NCBI RefSeq assembly: GCF_021442325.1
Contig: NZ_CP087879.1
Span: 1,984,001 to 2,048,000 of the forward strand
DNA: 64,000 bases
Direction: 5' to 3'
Source: Agromyces marinus
Lineage (GTDB): Bacteria; Actinomycetota; Actinomycetes; Actinomycetales; Microbacteriaceae
The translations under genes were made by a program, and so were the position numbers. The number at the start of each line of letters is the position of its first letter. The stretch's first letter is position 1. Shown here piece after piece: positions 44,222 through 53,978 of this stretch. The notes under the pieces were generated by a model that was not told where the DNA came from, ran no database searches, and saw only the letters and a list, made by a program, of their open reading frames with translations.

Positions 44222-45133
44222 TCAGACCCGCAGGTACCTCCGGATCGCGATCGCGGCGGACGCCGCCGCGAGCAGCACGCCGACGACGATCAGCAACGGC
44301 ACGACGAGCAACGCGTCGCCGAGGTCCACGAAGGTGAACGACAGCGAGTCGACCAGGTAGCCCTGGACGAAGAAGTGCACGATCGCGACCACCGCGCCGC
44401 CCGCGAGCAGCGACCCGATGAGGCCGGCGAAGATCCCCTCGAGCACGAACGGGGTCTGGATGAACCGGTTCGACGCGCCGACGAGCCGCATGATGCCGAG
44501 CTCCTTGCGGCGCGAGAACGCCGACAGGCGGATCGTCGTGGCGATCAGCAGCGCCGCGGCCACGAGCATGATCGCGGCGACCGTGATCGCCGAGTAGCTC
44601 GCGGCGTTCAGCACGTCGAAGATCTGGTCGAGGTAGCGGCGCTGGTCGACCACCTGCTCGACCCCGGCCGTGCCCGACAGGCTCTCGACGAGCACGTCGG
44701 CCTGCGACGGGTCGACGAGGTTCACCCAGAACGTCTCGTTGAGCACGTCGGGCGTGACGTACTCGGCGGCCGGGGTCCCCTCGAACTGGGCCTGGAAGTT
44801 CTCGTACGCCTGGTCGCGGTTCTCGAAGTAGAACTCGCCGATGAAGGGCGCGAGCGTGTCGCCGCGCAGTTGCGCCTCGACGGCGTCCTTCTGCTCGAGC
44901 GTCGCCTCGCCGTCGATGCATCCCTCCGCGGTCGAAACCGCGGTGCACAGGTACACCGCGACCTGGGCGCGGTCGTACCAGTAGCCGCGCATCTGCGCGA
45001 TCTGCAGCTGCATGAGCGCGGCCGCCCCGACGAACGTCAGCGACACGAACGTGACGAGCACGACCGAGATGACCATGGTGGCGTTGCGCCTGAGGCCGTT
45101 CGCCGCCTCGGCGAGCACGAGTCCGAACCTCAC
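44222..45133 (-). CDS. ftsX: Cell-division permease-like protein FtsX
   Basis: 303 residues. A helix near residue 20 is followed by a large outside domain of about 130 residues with a Cys pair ([17 protein letters not shown]), then three more helices at the C-terminus ([59 protein letters not shown]). FtsEX activates peptidoglycan hydrolases at the septum, RipC-type in actinobacteria. The start overlaps the ftsE stop by four bases. Confidence 0.93.
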   Translation of the reverse strand: MRFGLVLAEAANGLRRNATMVISVVLVTFVSLTFVGAAALMQLQIAQMRGYWYDRAQVAVYLCTAVSTAEGCIDGEATLEQKDAVEAQLRGDTLAPFIGEFYFENRDQAYENFQAQFEGTPAAEYVTPDVLNETFWVNLVDPSQADVLVESLSGTAGVEQVVDQRRYLDQIFDVLNAASYSAITVAAIMLVAAALLIATTIRLSAFSRRKELGIMRLVGASNRFIQTPFVLEGIFAGLIGSLLAGGAVVAIVHFFVQGYLVDSLSFTFVDLGDALLVVPLLIVVGVLLAAASAAIAIRRYLRV

Positions 45134-46401
45134 TTGACCGGCCCCACTTCCTGCTCGTCATCGCCCGCGCGCGGGCCGGCGGGGCTGCGCAGCCCGAGCC
45201 GCTCCGCGAGGGTCAGGTGCGCCGACTTCGCCCCGGCGGGCGATGCGGGCCGACCGGGCGGCCCTGCGTCGGGTTCCGCGTCGGGTTCGCCGGCTTCGGC
45301 GCCCGGCAGCGGCTCGATCGGCATGGTCGCGGCCGCCGTGATCTCGGCGGCCTCGTCGGTCACGTCGTCGCGCTCCTCGGGCTCGGTGTACAGCGGCGGC
45401 GCGTCGCGCATGACGTCGGCCGAGACCTTCGGCGCCGCCGACTGCACCGTCGCCTCCGGTGCCGACTCGGCGGCCGCCACGGCGGAAGCCTCCTCGGCGC
45501 GCGAATCTCCGTCGGCGCGCGCATCTCCGTCGGCGCGCACATCTCCGTCGGCGCGCACATCGCCGTCGGCACCGGTTTCGCCGTCGGCGTCGGGCTCCGC
45601 ATCCGGTTGCTCGTCGGCCGCGGCATCCGTCCCGATCGCCGCGAGCGCCGCGGCCGCACGATCCGCGGGCACCGCGCCCTCGTCGACCGACTCGGCATCG
45701 CCGCCGAGTCCGTCACCGGCGACCGCGTACCCGGCGCTGCGCTCGTCGCGCACCACCTCGCCCGCGCTGAGTTCGATCACCCGGCGCTGCATCTGGTCGA
45801 CGATGCCCGCCTCGTGCGTGGCCATGACGACGGTCGTCCCGGAGGCGTTGATGCGTTCGAGCAGCGTCATGATGCCCGCGCTCGTCACCGGGTCGAGGTT
45901 GCCCGTCGGCTCGTCGGCCAGGAGGATCTGCGGCTTGTTCACGATCGCGCGCGCGATGGCGACGCGCTGCTGCTCGCCGCCCGAGAGCTCGTGCGGCATC
46001 CGCTTGCCCTTGCCGTCGAGACCGACCAGCTTCAGGGTCTCGGGAACCGCCGACTGGATGTAGCCGCGCGACTTGCCGATCACGCGCAGCGCGAACGCCA
46101 CGTTGTCGAACACGGTCTTGTTCGGCAGCAGCCGGAAGTCCTGGAAGACGACGCCGAGACTGCGCCGGAAGTAGGGGATCTTGCGCGTCGAGATCGTGCG
46201 CAGCTCCTGGCCGAGGACGTGGATGCGACCCGCGCTGGGCTTCTCCTCCTTGAGGATCAAGCGCAGGAAGCTCGACTTGCCCGAGCCCGAGGCGCCGACG
46301 AGGAAGACGAACTCACCGCGCAGGATCTCGACCGTGACGCCGTCGAGGGCGGGTCGGGTCTGCCCGGGGTAGGACTTGGTGACGGAGTCGAAGCGGATCA
46401 T
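45130..46401 (-). CDS. ftsE: Cell-division ATPase FtsE with long acidic C-terminal tail
   Basis: 423 residues. The first roughly 224 are a normal FtsE: Walker [14 protein letters not shown], signature [14 protein letters not shown], Walker [10 protein letters not shown]. The remaining 199 residues are an extra, mostly acidic, Ala/Pro-rich tail. It contains a tandem repeat [12 protein letters not shown] (about residues 277-302) and ends in a short conserved-looking block [14 protein letters not shown]. Standard FtsE stops before the tail, so it is probably a disordered interaction arm on the cytoplasmic side. Confidence 0.93.
   Translation of the reverse strand: MIRFDSVTKSYPGQTRPALDGVTVEILRGEFVFLVGASGSGKSSFLRLILKEEKPSAGRIHVLGQELRTISTRKIPYFRRSLGVVFQDFRLLPNKTVFDNVAFALRVIGKSRGYIQSAVPETLKLVGLDGKGKRMPHELSGGEQQRVAIARAIVNKPQILLADEPTGNLDPVTSAGIMTLLERINASGTTVVMATHEAGIVDQMQRRVIELSAGEVVRDERSAGYAVAGDGLGGDAESVDEGAVPADRAAAALAAIGTDAAADEQPDAEPDADGETGADGDVRADGDVRADGDARADGDSRAEEASAVAAAESAPEATVQSAAPKVSADVMRDAPPLYTEPEERDDVTDEAAEITAAATMPIEPLPGAEAGEPDAEPDAGPPGRPASPAGAKSAHLTLAERLGLRSPAGPRAGDDEQEVGPVK
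45495..45570 (-). repeat. 18-bp tandem repeat in the ftsE tail
   Basis: Four to five imperfect copies of an 18-bp unit (TCCGTCGGCGCGCACATC on the plus strand) encode the six-residue RADGD(V/A/S) repeat. Being in frame, copy number can change without breaking ftsE. Confidence 0.8.
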
Positions 46402-46465
46402 CGGGTTCGAGCGTAGGCGGTGGTTCGACGATTCGGGCCAGCGACACCGGGAATCGGGGCGGCGC

Positions 46466-47575
46466 TCAGTCGTCGTGCTTCTGCTTGCGCCACTTGATGC
46501 CGGCCGCGATCAACCCGTCGAGGTCGCCGTCGAACACGGTCGCCGGGTTGCCGACCTCGTAGCCCGTGCGGAGGTCCTTGACGAGCTGCTGGCCGTAGAG
46601 GAAGTAGGAGCGCATCTGGTCGCCCCAGCTCGCCGTGATGACGCCCGCGAGCTCCTTCTTCTTCGCCGCCTCCTCCTCCTTCTTGAGCAGGAGCAGACGG
46701 GTCTGGAGGACCCGCATGGCCGCGGCGCGGTTCTGGATCTGCGACTTCTCGTTCTGCATCGACACGACGATGCCGGTCGGGATGTGCGTGAGGCGCACGG
46801 CCGAGTCGGTCGTGTTGACCGACTGCCCGCCGGGGCCCGAGGAGCGGAACACGTCGACGCGGATGTCGTTCTCGGGGATGTCGACCTCGACGGCCTCCTC
46901 CATCACCGGGATGACCTCGACCGCGGCGAAGCTCGTCTGCCGCTTGTCGGCGGAGCCGAACGGGCTGATGCGCGCGAGGCGGTGCGTGCCCGCCTCGACC
47001 GAGAGCGTGCCGTAGGCGTACGGCACGTCGATCTCGAACGTGGCCGACTTGATGCCCGCGCCCTCGGCGTAGGAGGTGTCCATGACCTTGACCGGGTACT
47101 TGTGGCGCTCCGCCCAGCGCAGGTACATGCGCATGAGCATCTCGGCGAAGTCGGTCGCGTCGTCGCCGCCGGCGCCCGAGCGGATGGTGACGACCGCGCC
47201 GCGGCCGTCGTACTCGCCGTCGAGCAGGGTCTGCACCTCGAGCTGGCCGACGACCTCGGTGAGCGCCGCGAGCTCCTGCCGGGCCTCCTCTGCCGAGTCG
47301 GCGTCGTCCATCTCGAGGGCGAGCTCGACGAGCACATCGAGGTCGTCGAGGCGTTGCTCGAGGTCGGTGACGCGCTTGAGCTCGGTCTGCCGGTGGCTGA
47401 GCGCCGACGTGACCTTCTGCGCGTGGTCCACGTCGTCCCAGAGGTCGGGTGCTCCGGCCTCCTCGGAGAGGCGGGCGATGTCGGCCCGGAGGGCATCGAC
47501 GTCGACGACGGCACGGATGTCGCTGAAGGTGGATCGCAGCGCGGCGATCTCCTGCGAGAGGTCAAGATCCAACAT
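46466..47575 (-). CDS. prfB: Peptide chain release factor 2
   Basis: 369 residues. It recognises UGA and UAA stops. The RF2-type anticodon mimic is SPF in [13 protein letters not shown], and the hydrolysis motif is SGPGGQSVN. The frame is continuous from the ATG, so the autoregulatory +1 frameshift found in many other bacteria is absent. That fits actinobacteria. It is upstream of ftsE on the same strand with a 64-base gap. Confidence 0.96.
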   Translation of the reverse strand: MLDLDLSQEIAALRSTFSDIRAVVDVDALRADIARLSEEAGAPDLWDDVDHAQKVTSALSHRQTELKRVTDLEQRLDDLDVLVELALEMDDADSAEEARQELAALTEVVGQLEVQTLLDGEYDGRGAVVTIRSGAGGDDATDFAEMLMRMYLRWAERHKYPVKVMDTSYAEGAGIKSATFEIDVPYAYGTLSVEAGTHRLARISPFGSADKRQTSFAAVEVIPVMEEAVEVDIPENDIRVDVFRSSGPGGQSVNTTDSAVRLTHIPTGIVVSMQNEKSQIQNRAAAMRVLQTRLLLLKKEEEAAKKKELAGVITASWGDQMRSYFLYGQQLVKDLRTGYEVGNPATVFDGDLDGLIAAGIKWRKQKHDD

Positions 47576-47623
47576 GGCCCACTCAGCCTAGTGGCCTCGG
47601 CCGGGAGCGTAACATCGTGCCCG

Positions 47624-48967
47624 ATGCCTTCCGTCGCCGCGCACCACCCGTTCTCGTGGCGCTCGATCATCCTCCCCGCGTACCTGCCGACGCTGCTGTT
47701 CTCGCTCGGCGAGGGCGCCCTCGTGCCCGTCATCCCGGTCGTCGCGACCGACCGCGGCGCATCGCTCGCACTCGCCGGGCTCATCGCGGCGATGCTCATG
47801 GTCGGCAACCTCGTCGGCGACCTCCCCGCCGGATGGCTCGTGGCGCGCATCGGCGAACGCGCGGCGATGATCGCGGCGTCGGCACTCGCCTCGGCGGGAA
47901 CGCTGCTCGCCCTGGTCGTCCCGACGACGACCGCGCTCGCGATCGGGGTGTTCCTGCTCGGCCTGGCCACCGCCGTGTTCGGCCTGGCGCGGCACGCGTT
48001 CCTCACGAGCTACGTGCCGCCGCGGGTGCGCGCCCGCGCACTGTCGACCCTCGCCGGGGTGTTCCGCGGCGGGTGGGCGATCGGGCCCTTCGCCGCGGCC
48101 GCCATCATCGCCTGGACCGGCTCCGCGACCGCGGTGTTCTGGGTCCTGGTCGCCGCGTGCGCCGCCGTCGTGGCGGTCCTGCTCGTCCTGCCCGACCCCG
48201 AGCGCGTGTTCGGTGCTGCCGCGCGGGCGCGCGCCGAGGTCGCGGCCGGACCGGCCGCCGGCACCGACGGATCGGTCGCCGACCGGGCCCGAGCGGATGC
48301 CGCCGGCGGCATCCGCCACACCATCGTCGCGTACCGCGCGGTGCTCGCCCGCGTCGGCACCGGAGTGGGCCTGCTGGCCGCGCTCCGCGCGAGCCGGACC
48401 GTGATCATCCCGCTGTGGGCGGTCTCGCTCGGCATGCGGCCGGATGCCGCGGCGCTCGTGATCGGCATCGCCGCCGCGGTCGACTTCACCCTGTTCTACG
48501 TCAGCGGGCACGTCATGGACCGCCACGGCCGGCTCTGGAGCGCCATCCCCGGACTCGTGGGGCTCTCGGTCGGCCACCTCGTGCTCGCGGTCACGCACGA
48601 CGTCCCCGGTGCGATCGCGTGGTTCACGGGCATCACCATGCTCCTCGGGGTGGCGAACGGCCTCTCCTCGGGCGTCATCCTCACGCTCGGCGCCGACCTC
48701 GCGCCCTCCGCGCATCCCGCCCCGTTCCTCGGGGCGTTCCGCACCATCGCCGACGCCGGCGGCGCGGCCGCGCCGCTCGCGATCGCGGGCCTCACCTCGG
48801 CCCTCTCGCTCATGGCGGCTGCCGCCGCGATGGGCGTCGTCGGCCTCATCGGCGCGGGCATGCTGTGGCGCTGGATCCCGCGGTACGTGCCGCGCTCGCC
48901 GCGGCATCCGTCGCCCGAACCGCCGCCCGAACCCGACGCCGCCTGGACCCCCACCGCCGACACCTGA
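47624..48967 (+). CDS. MFS transporter
   Basis: 447 residues with about 12 helices. The early loop holds GNLVGDLPAGWLVARIGERAAM, a relaxed MFS motif A, and a long charged loop divides the two halves after helix 6. The C-terminal tail is Pro-rich (PEPPPEPD). The substrate class is not clear; sugar or drug efflux is possible. It is divergent from prfB across 48 bases. The ATG at 47624 was taken because the preceding GTG gives no extra helix. Confidence 0.85.
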   Translation: MPSVAAHHPFSWRSIILPAYLPTLLFSLGEGALVPVIPVVATDRGASLALAGLIAAMLMVGNLVGDLPAGWLVARIGERAAMIAASALASAGTLLALVVPTTTALAIGVFLLGLATAVFGLARHAFLTSYVPPRVRARALSTLAGVFRGGWAIGPFAAAAIIAWTGSATAVFWVLVAACAAVVAVLLVLPDPERVFGAAARARAEVAAGPAAGTDGSVADRARADAAGGIRHTIVAYRAVLARVGTGVGLLAALRASRTVIIPLWAVSLGMRPDAAALVIGIAAAVDFTLFYVSGHVMDRHGRLWSAIPGLVGLSVGHLVLAVTHDVPGAIAWFTGITMLLGVANGLSSGVILTLGADLAPSAHPAPFLGAFRTIADAGGAAAPLAIAGLTSALSLMAAAAAMGVVGLIGAGMLWRWIPRYVPRSPRHPSPEPPPEPDAAWTPTADT

Positions 48968-49053
48968 CCCACCGCCGTCGTGCCGCCGACGTGGCGCCCG
49001 GTGGCCCTGCGCGAGCGTCCGCGTGCGGAATCGATGAATCCTCGACTCGGCTC

Positions 49054-49083
49054 TTGACAGCAGGCGACGCGCACGGCCAAGGT
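49054..49083 (+). promoter_or_regulatory. Possible sigma-70-type promoter for the M14 peptidase
   Basis: A perfect TTGACA (49054-49059) is followed, 18 bases later, by CAAGGT (49078-49083). The match of the -10 is weak. It would give a 5' leader of about 95 bases before the ATG at 49186. Confidence 0.4.
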
Positions 49084-49185
49084 GGCCCGTAGGGTCCGCA
49101 GGCGCCAGAAGCGTGGCGAGCTTGGTACGCACAACGTCGTCGTCACCAATCCCCTCTGGCCGGAAGACGGACCGGAGGGGTCGTC

Positions 49186-52100
49186 ATGACTGGAAACCGT
49201 TCCACCCGAACCCGGATCGCCCTCGGAACCGCTGCGGCCGCGGTCGTCGCAGCGATGCTGAGTCCCATCGGCGCCAATGCCGCCGAGGACGACGTCGGAG
49301 CGCTCGACATGTACACGGCGGAGGTCAGCGCCGACCAGGCCGCCGACCTGGCGAACTCCGGACTCGACATCGCCGCCACGCGGGCCTCGGGCAAGGGTGT
49401 GGCGCTGGATCTCATCCTCACCGAGAGCGAGGCCGAGGGACTCGCCGAGCGCGGTGTCGCCGTGAAGGTCAAGAAGAACAAGGACGGCAAGTCCGCCAAG
49501 CAGATGGCGCAGGAGCAGTCGGCCCACGGGTTCGACGTCTGGCGCTCGTTCGACGAGCCGGGCGGCATCCGCGACGAACTCTACCGACTCGCGAAGCAGA
49601 ACCCGCAACTCGTCAAGCTCGTCGTGCTCGGCCACACCTACGAAGGCCGCGAGATCATCGCGCTCAAGCTCACGCAGGGCGCGAGGGGCCAGCAGGACGG
49701 GTCGCGGCCGGCGGTGCTCTACAGCTCGACCCAGCACGCGCGCGAATGGATCTCGACCGAGACCAACCGGCGGCTGCTGAACTGGTACATCGACGCGTGG
49801 CGCGCGAACGACAAGGAGGTCAAGAACCTCCTGAAGTCGACCGAGCTCTGGTTCCTCGTGGTGGCCAACCCCGACGGCTACCAGTACACGTTCGATGAGG
49901 AACGGCTCTGGCGGAAGAACCTCAGGGACAACGACGGCGACGGCGTCATCACCGGCGCCGACGGCGTCGACCCGAACCGCAACTATCCCGAGCACTTCGC
50001 CTACGACGAGGAGGGGTCGTCGTCGCAGATCTCGAGCGCCACCTACCGCGGCCCGTCCGGGGGGTCGGAGCCCGAGACGCAGGCGATGATGGCGCTCCTC
50101 GAACGGGCGAATCCGGAGTTCCAGGTCAACTGGCACTCGTTCGGCGAGTACCTCCTCTACCCCGAGGGGTGGCAGGTCGGAACACCCAGCGCGGACGACC
50201 CGATCTACTACGCCCTGTCGGGCAACCTCGACACCCCCGCGATCGACGGCTACGAGCCGGGCCTGTCCTCCGACGTGCTGTACGTGACGAACGGTGAGAC
50301 GACCGACTACGCGCACGTGGAGCACGGAACGCTCGCGTGGACGCCCGAGCTGAGCGACGGCGACAGCGGAGGCGGATTCGTCTTCCCCGACGACGAGGCG
50401 CTCGTGCAGGCCGAGTTCGAGCGCGTCCTGCCGTTCTCGACGGATGTCGCGAAGTCGGCGGTCGACCCGGACGACCCGGTGTCGCACCTCGGCATCGAGA
50501 CCGAGCCGTTCTACCTGCAGAGCGACGACGACTACAAGACCGGGCTGCCGCAGGCGAACTTCACGTTCGAGCACTCCTACGGCGACCCGCAGGAGGTGCG
50601 CGTGCTCGCCAAGCGCAGTCTCGGCGACGTCACCGTGAAGTACTCGATCAACAGCGGTCCGGCGCAGAGCGCGCCCACGGCGGAGTGGGACGGCGGCGAC
50701 CGCTACGGCGGCTCGACCGACGTCTACTACCGGGTCATGAGCGGCACGGTGACGGGCACCGACCCCGGCGACAGCGTCGAGGTCTGGTTCGAGGGCGGCG
50801 GCGAGACGAGCGATTCGTTCACCTACGAAGCCGTCTCGGAGTCGGGCGCCGACGTGCTCGTGCTCGCGGCCGAGGACTACACGGGCGCGTCACCGGTGCA
50901 GGCCGCCGGGCCGCACCACCTCTCGTACTACACCGACGCGCTCGACGCGGACGGAACGAGCTACGACGTCTACGACGTCGACGCCCGGGGCCGGATCGCG
51001 GCGGATGCGCTCGGCGTGCTCTCGCACTTCGACGCCGTCGTCTGGTACACCGGCGACGACATCGTGACCCGCGAGCCCGGCTGGGGCGGCGGCAACGCCT
51101 CGCGCCTGGCGATGGACGAGATCCTGAACGTCCGCGACTTCATGAACGAGGGCGGGAGGGTGCTCTACACGGGCGACTGGGCGGGCAGCCAGTACACGCC
51201 GAACGTCGGCACGCAGTACTTCGACCCGACGTCGGCCAACGAGCAGTGCCGCATCGCCGGCGGACCGCCGCCGGCCAAGTGCAAGCCGCTCGGTGGAGCC
51301 GGTGACCTCACGAACGACGTGCTGCAGTACTGGCTCGGCGCCTACCTCGCCGTCGACTCGGCCGGACTTGACGACCAGGGCGACGTGTTCGACGCGCTCG
51401 GCGTGGACGTTCCGCTCGACGGTCTCGGCTGGGGATTCAACGGCGCCGACAGCGCCCAGAACCAGTTCCACACGAACTCGTTCATCACGACGAGCGGCAT
51501 CCTGGACCCGGCCGACTACCCGCAGTTCGACAGTTGGGTCGCGGCCCGCTGGGATCGCGCGGGTGGACCGTACGAGCCGCGCACCGGCGACTACTACGTC
51601 TACTCGCAACTCGGCGATGTGTCGTACAAGCAGGTCATGCGCACCATCGACGTTCCGGCCGGCGGCGCCACGCTGTCGTTCTGGACGTCCTACGACACCG
51701 AGGCCCACTGGGACTTCCTCGCGGTCGAAGCGCACACGCCGGGCCAGGACGACTGGACGACCCTGCCCGACCTGAACGGCCACACCTCCCAGGACACCGG
51801 CGACAGCTGCCTGTCCGGGTGGAACGTGCTGCACCCGCAGGTCGACCACTACCAGACGCCCGGCTCCTGCGAGCCGACCGGGTCGACCGGCGCGTGGAAC
51901 GCCGCGTCCGGCAACTCCGGCGGCTGGCAGCAGTGGGAGGTCGACCTCGGCGCCTATGCGGGCGGCCAGGTCGAGATCTCGCTGTCGTACATCAGCGACT
52001 GGGCGACCCAGGGTCTCGGCGTCTTCTTCGACGACATCGAGGTCTCGACCGGTGAGGGCACGACCTCGTTCGAGGCCGGGCTCGACGGCTGGGAGCTGAC

Positions 52101-52287
52101 CGGTCCGCCCGAGGGCAGCGCGCCCAACCCGAACACCTTCATCCGCGCGGATGCGGGCGGGTTCCCGGAGGCTGCGGTCGTGGCCACCCCCGGCTCGCTG
52201 TTCGCCGGATTCGGGTTCGAGGGCATCACCGATGCCGCGGTTCGCGCCGAGTGGATGGGGCGTGCCCTGGACCACCTGCTCGACTGA
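49186..52287 (+). CDS. Secreted M14 zinc carboxypeptidase with large C-terminal domains
   Basis: 1,033 residues. A signal peptide covers about residues 1-32 (cleavage after GANA). The M14 domain runs to about residue 430. Zinc ligands are H184 and E187 in STQHAREW and H317 in VNWHSFGEY, and the catalytic Glu is E388 in WTPELS. The rest, about 600 residues, contains beta-rich regions, a middle block with YYTDALDADG, and two stretches resembling the MAM/immune-inhibitor-A type C-terminal fold (WTSYDTEAHWDFLAVEAH and the FFDDIEVSTG end). No sortase motif, so it is probably released. GGAGGGG lies just before the ATG. Confidence 0.9.
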   Translation: MTGNRSTRTRIALGTAAAAVVAAMLSPIGANAAEDDVGALDMYTAEVSADQAADLANSGLDIAATRASGKGVALDLILTESEAEGLAERGVAVKVKKNKDGKSAKQMAQEQSAHGFDVWRSFDEPGGIRDELYRLAKQNPQLVKLVVLGHTYEGREIIALKLTQGARGQQDGSRPAVLYSSTQHAREWISTETNRRLLNWYIDAWRANDKEVKNLLKSTELWFLVVANPDGYQYTFDEERLWRKNLRDNDGDGVITGADGVDPNRNYPEHFAYDEEGSSSQISSATYRGPSGGSEPETQAMMALLERANPEFQVNWHSFGEYLLYPEGWQVGTPSADDPIYYALSGNLDTPAIDGYEPGLSSDVLYVTNGETTDYAHVEHGTLAWTPELSDGDSGGGFVFPDDEALVQAEFERVLPFSTDVAKSAVDPDDPVSHLGIETEPFYLQSDDDYKTGLPQANFTFEHSYGDPQEVRVLAKRSLGDVTVKYSINSGPAQSAPTAEWDGGDRYGGSTDVYYRVMSGTVTGTDPGDSVEVWFEGGGETSDSFTYEAVSESGADVLVLAAEDYTGASPVQAAGPHHLSYYTDALDADGTSYDVYDVDARGRIAADALGVLSHFDAVVWYTGDDIVTREPGWGGGNASRLAMDEILNVRDFMNEGGRVLYTGDWAGSQYTPNVGTQYFDPTSANEQCRIAGGPPPAKCKPLGGAGDLTNDVLQYWLGAYLAVDSAGLDDQGDVFDALGVDVPLDGLGWGFNGADSAQNQFHTNSFITTSGILDPADYPQFDSWVAARWDRAGGPYEPRTGDYYVYSQLGDVSYKQVMRTIDVPAGGATLSFWTSYDTEAHWDFLAVEAHTPGQDDWTTLPDLNGHTSQDTGDSCLSGWNVLHPQVDHYQTPGSCEPTGSTGAWNAASGNSGGWQQWEVDLGAYAGGQVEISLSYISDWATQGLGVFFDDIEVSTGEGTTSFEAGLDGWELTGPPEGSAPNPNTFIRADAGGFPEAAVVATPGSLFAGFGFEGITDAAVRAEWMGRALDHLLD

Positions 52288-52298
52288 CCTCTCCGACT

Positions 52299-52318
52299 GA
52301 TCGGGGTGGGTCCCGATC
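52299..52318. terminator. Short hairpin after the peptidase gene
   Basis: GATCGGG-gtgggt-CCCGATC, a 7-bp stem 12 bases past the stop codon, between the convergent peptidase and tad genes. It is weak and has no T-run. Confidence 0.5.
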
Positions 52319-52407
52319 GCGAACGGCCGGCGACCTCCGGGTCACCGGTCGTTCGTGTGCGCGGGCGCTCGCCGTCGCATCCGCGGCAGCGCCGCGAGCG
52401 GTCCTCG

Positions 52408-52887
52408 TCAGTGGAACACCGAACGCGCGTCGGCGGTGACCTCGATGGGAACGGCGACCGGGATGAACTCGGTCGAGAGCGGGGCCCGCCAGATCGCGCG
52501 CAAGGTCACGGTCGCGCCGCGACGGTCGTCGGTACGGGCGTGCACGAGTTCGAGCCCGTGCAGGTCGGAACCGGCGTCGGCGAGGTATGCGGATGCCGCG
52601 GCACCGACGGACGCGTCGTCGAGCCCGAGCAGGAGCCGGTCGCCGTCGACCCGGACGTCGTCGATGCGCCACGCCTCGGCCGCCGCCAGCGCGGCGCCGT
52701 CGGCGAGCGTGTACAGGCGCTTGCGCTCGAGGTAGAGCGAGGTCGCGGATGCCGCGACGAGGACGAGCGCGAGCGCGATGACCCCGAACACGATCGTCAA
52801 CAGCAGGGTCGAGCCCGCCTCATCGGGTGCGCGGCCGGCCCGCCGGTTCGCCGAGGTGGGCCCGGGTCGCCGCCGGGTCGGGGTCAC
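52408..52887 (-). CDS. Tad-locus pseudopilin-like protein (TadG/TadE type)
   Basis: 159 residues. One membrane helix near residue 30 (STLLLTIVFGVIALALVLVAAS) is preceded by the DEAGS cleavage-like start. The remainder is an outside domain with paired basic and acidic strands. It is the last gene of the tad operon. The GTG at 52885-52887 overlaps the previous stop by four bases. This fits the Flp pilus-assembly TadE/G-like proteins of actinobacteria, whose exact role is not settled. Confidence 0.75.
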   Translation of the reverse strand: MTPTRRRPGPTSANRRAGRAPDEAGSTLLLTIVFGVIALALVLVAASATSLYLERKRLYTLADGAALAAAEAWRIDDVRVDGDRLLLGLDDASVGAAASAYLADAGSDLHGLELVHARTDDRRGATVTLRAIWRAPLSTEFIPVAVPIEVTADARSVFH

Positions 52888-53369
52888 GGTGCGCTCCGGG
52901 CCACGCGCGAGACCGTCTGCGTCGCCTCGGCCCCGACCCGGACCGACCCGATGCCGTTCGAGACGAGCACGGCGGGAACGACCGGGAGGGCGACCGCCGC
53001 GTCGACCCGGACCCGGATCCTGCTGCCGGGCGCATCGCAGGCGCCGTCGCACTCGAAGCCGACGGATGTCGCGCCCGCGTCGATCCCGTAGTCGGCGAGG
53101 CTCACGCGGACCGCGCGGTCCACGACTCCGGCCGGGTTCGCACCTCCGCCTGCGGCGTGCAGGGCTGCCACGCGCGCCGCGTGGCGCGCCGCGCCCTCGA
53201 CGCCGAGCGCGGCCGACTGGACGGCGCCGATCGCGAGCACGAGGTAGACCAGCGGCACGAGCAGGATCATGCCGACCGTCAGGAACTCCAGCGATGCCGA
53301 CCCGCGCTCCTCGTGCAGGGCGCGCCGCGGCATCCGCTGCGATTCACCCGAACGTCTCGATCGCGGCAT
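52884..53369 (-). CDS. TadE-like pilus assembly protein
   Basis: 161 residues. HEERGSASLEFLTVGMILLVPLVYLVLAI is a TadE-type prepilin start: a short basic leader, GSASLEF, then one helix. The outside part is small and includes a Cys pair (FECDGACDAP). I chose the ATG at 53367-53369 because GGAGG lies nine bases upstream. This makes it overlap the preceding gene by 26 bases. Confidence 0.8.
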   Translation of the reverse strand: MPRSRRSGESQRMPRRALHEERGSASLEFLTVGMILLVPLVYLVLAIGAVQSAALGVEGAARHAARVAALHAAGGGANPAGVVDRAVRVSLADYGIDAGATSVGFECDGACDAPGSRIRVRVDAAVALPVVPAVLVSNGIGSVRVGAEATQTVSRVARSAP

Positions 53370-53730
53370 GCCCGGTCACCTCCAGCCCGCGCTCGGGGCC
53401 GACGAGTCCCACCACGGGAAGCCGCGTTCGCACCGTGACGGCGATCGCCGGCGCCCCCGCGATCGTCGTCGTGGTCGCACTGACCTCGTCGGCGAACCCC
53501 TCGGCGAGGGCCGCATCGATGAGCGCTCGTGTGCGCGAGACGCCGGCGTCGGCCGAGGACCCCATGAGGGCGGCGTAGCGTGCGCCCTCGGCCGCCGCGT
53601 CGAGCACGGTGTTGCGCACGTGCAGCGCGAGCGCGAGCTGGATGACCGCGACGAGCAGCGCCGTGATGAGCACGCTGACGAGCGAGAACTCCGCGACGGC
53701 GGAGCCCCGCTCGTCGCCGATCGGGGTCAG
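53344..53730 (-). CDS. TadE-like pilus protein with apparent CTG start
   Basis: 128 residues. The leader LTPIGDERGSAVAEFSLVSVLI is again a TadE/prepilin start, followed by one helix (ITALLVAVIQLALALHV) and a soluble domain. No ATG, GTG or TTG is available near the leader. The codon at the expected place is CTG at 53728-53730, overlapping the stop of the pilin gene as CTGA. The nearest alternative, an in-frame GTG 22 codons upstream, gives a basic shadow sequence of the pilin gene and is less likely. Confidence 0.7.
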   Translation of the reverse strand: MTPIGDERGSAVAEFSLVSVLITALLVAVIQLALALHVRNTVLDAAAEGARYAALMGSSADAGVSRTRALIDAALAEGFADEVSATTTTIAGAPAIAVTVRTRLPVVGLVGPERGLEVTGHAAIETFG

Positions 53731-53894
53731 AAGCCGACGACGCGATCCATGGCCTGGTCGAACACCCCCGAGAGCGCCGGGCCCGCGAGCCCCCACAGCA
53801 CGGCCACGAGTCCGGCGGTCATGAGCGTGATGAGCACCCAGCCGGGCACATCCCCGCGTTCCTCGGCGAGTCGTCGGGTGATCCAGCGGGCCAT
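53727..53894 (-). CDS. Flp-like pilin / DUF4244 protein
   Basis: 55 residues. RLAEERGDVPGWVLITLMTAGLVAVLWGLAGPALSGVF has the short basic leader and one helix of actinobacterial DUF4244, the presumed Flp pilin of this type of tad locus. The ATG at 53892-53894 has AAGGAAC upstream; the ATG five codons earlier has none. The 84-base gap to tadC upstream holds no other feature I can support. Confidence 0.75.
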   Translation of the reverse strand: MARWITRRLAEERGDVPGWVLITLMTAGLVAVLWGLAGPALSGVFDQAMDRVVGF

Positions 53895-53978
53895 GCGGGT
53901 TCCTTCCATCGGTCCGGTCGTGTGCCGGGTGGGTCTGGTCGTCGGCGTGCATGTCGTCGGGCCGCGCCGCGGTGGGCA

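Noticed and set aside
45495-45570. Evenly spaced repeats that might suggest a CRISPR
   Set aside because: The unit is 18 bp with no spacers and encodes an in-frame peptide repeat in FtsE.
46466-47575. Programmed frameshift in prfB
   Set aside because: The frame is continuous from ATG to stop, and no internal UGA slip site is present.
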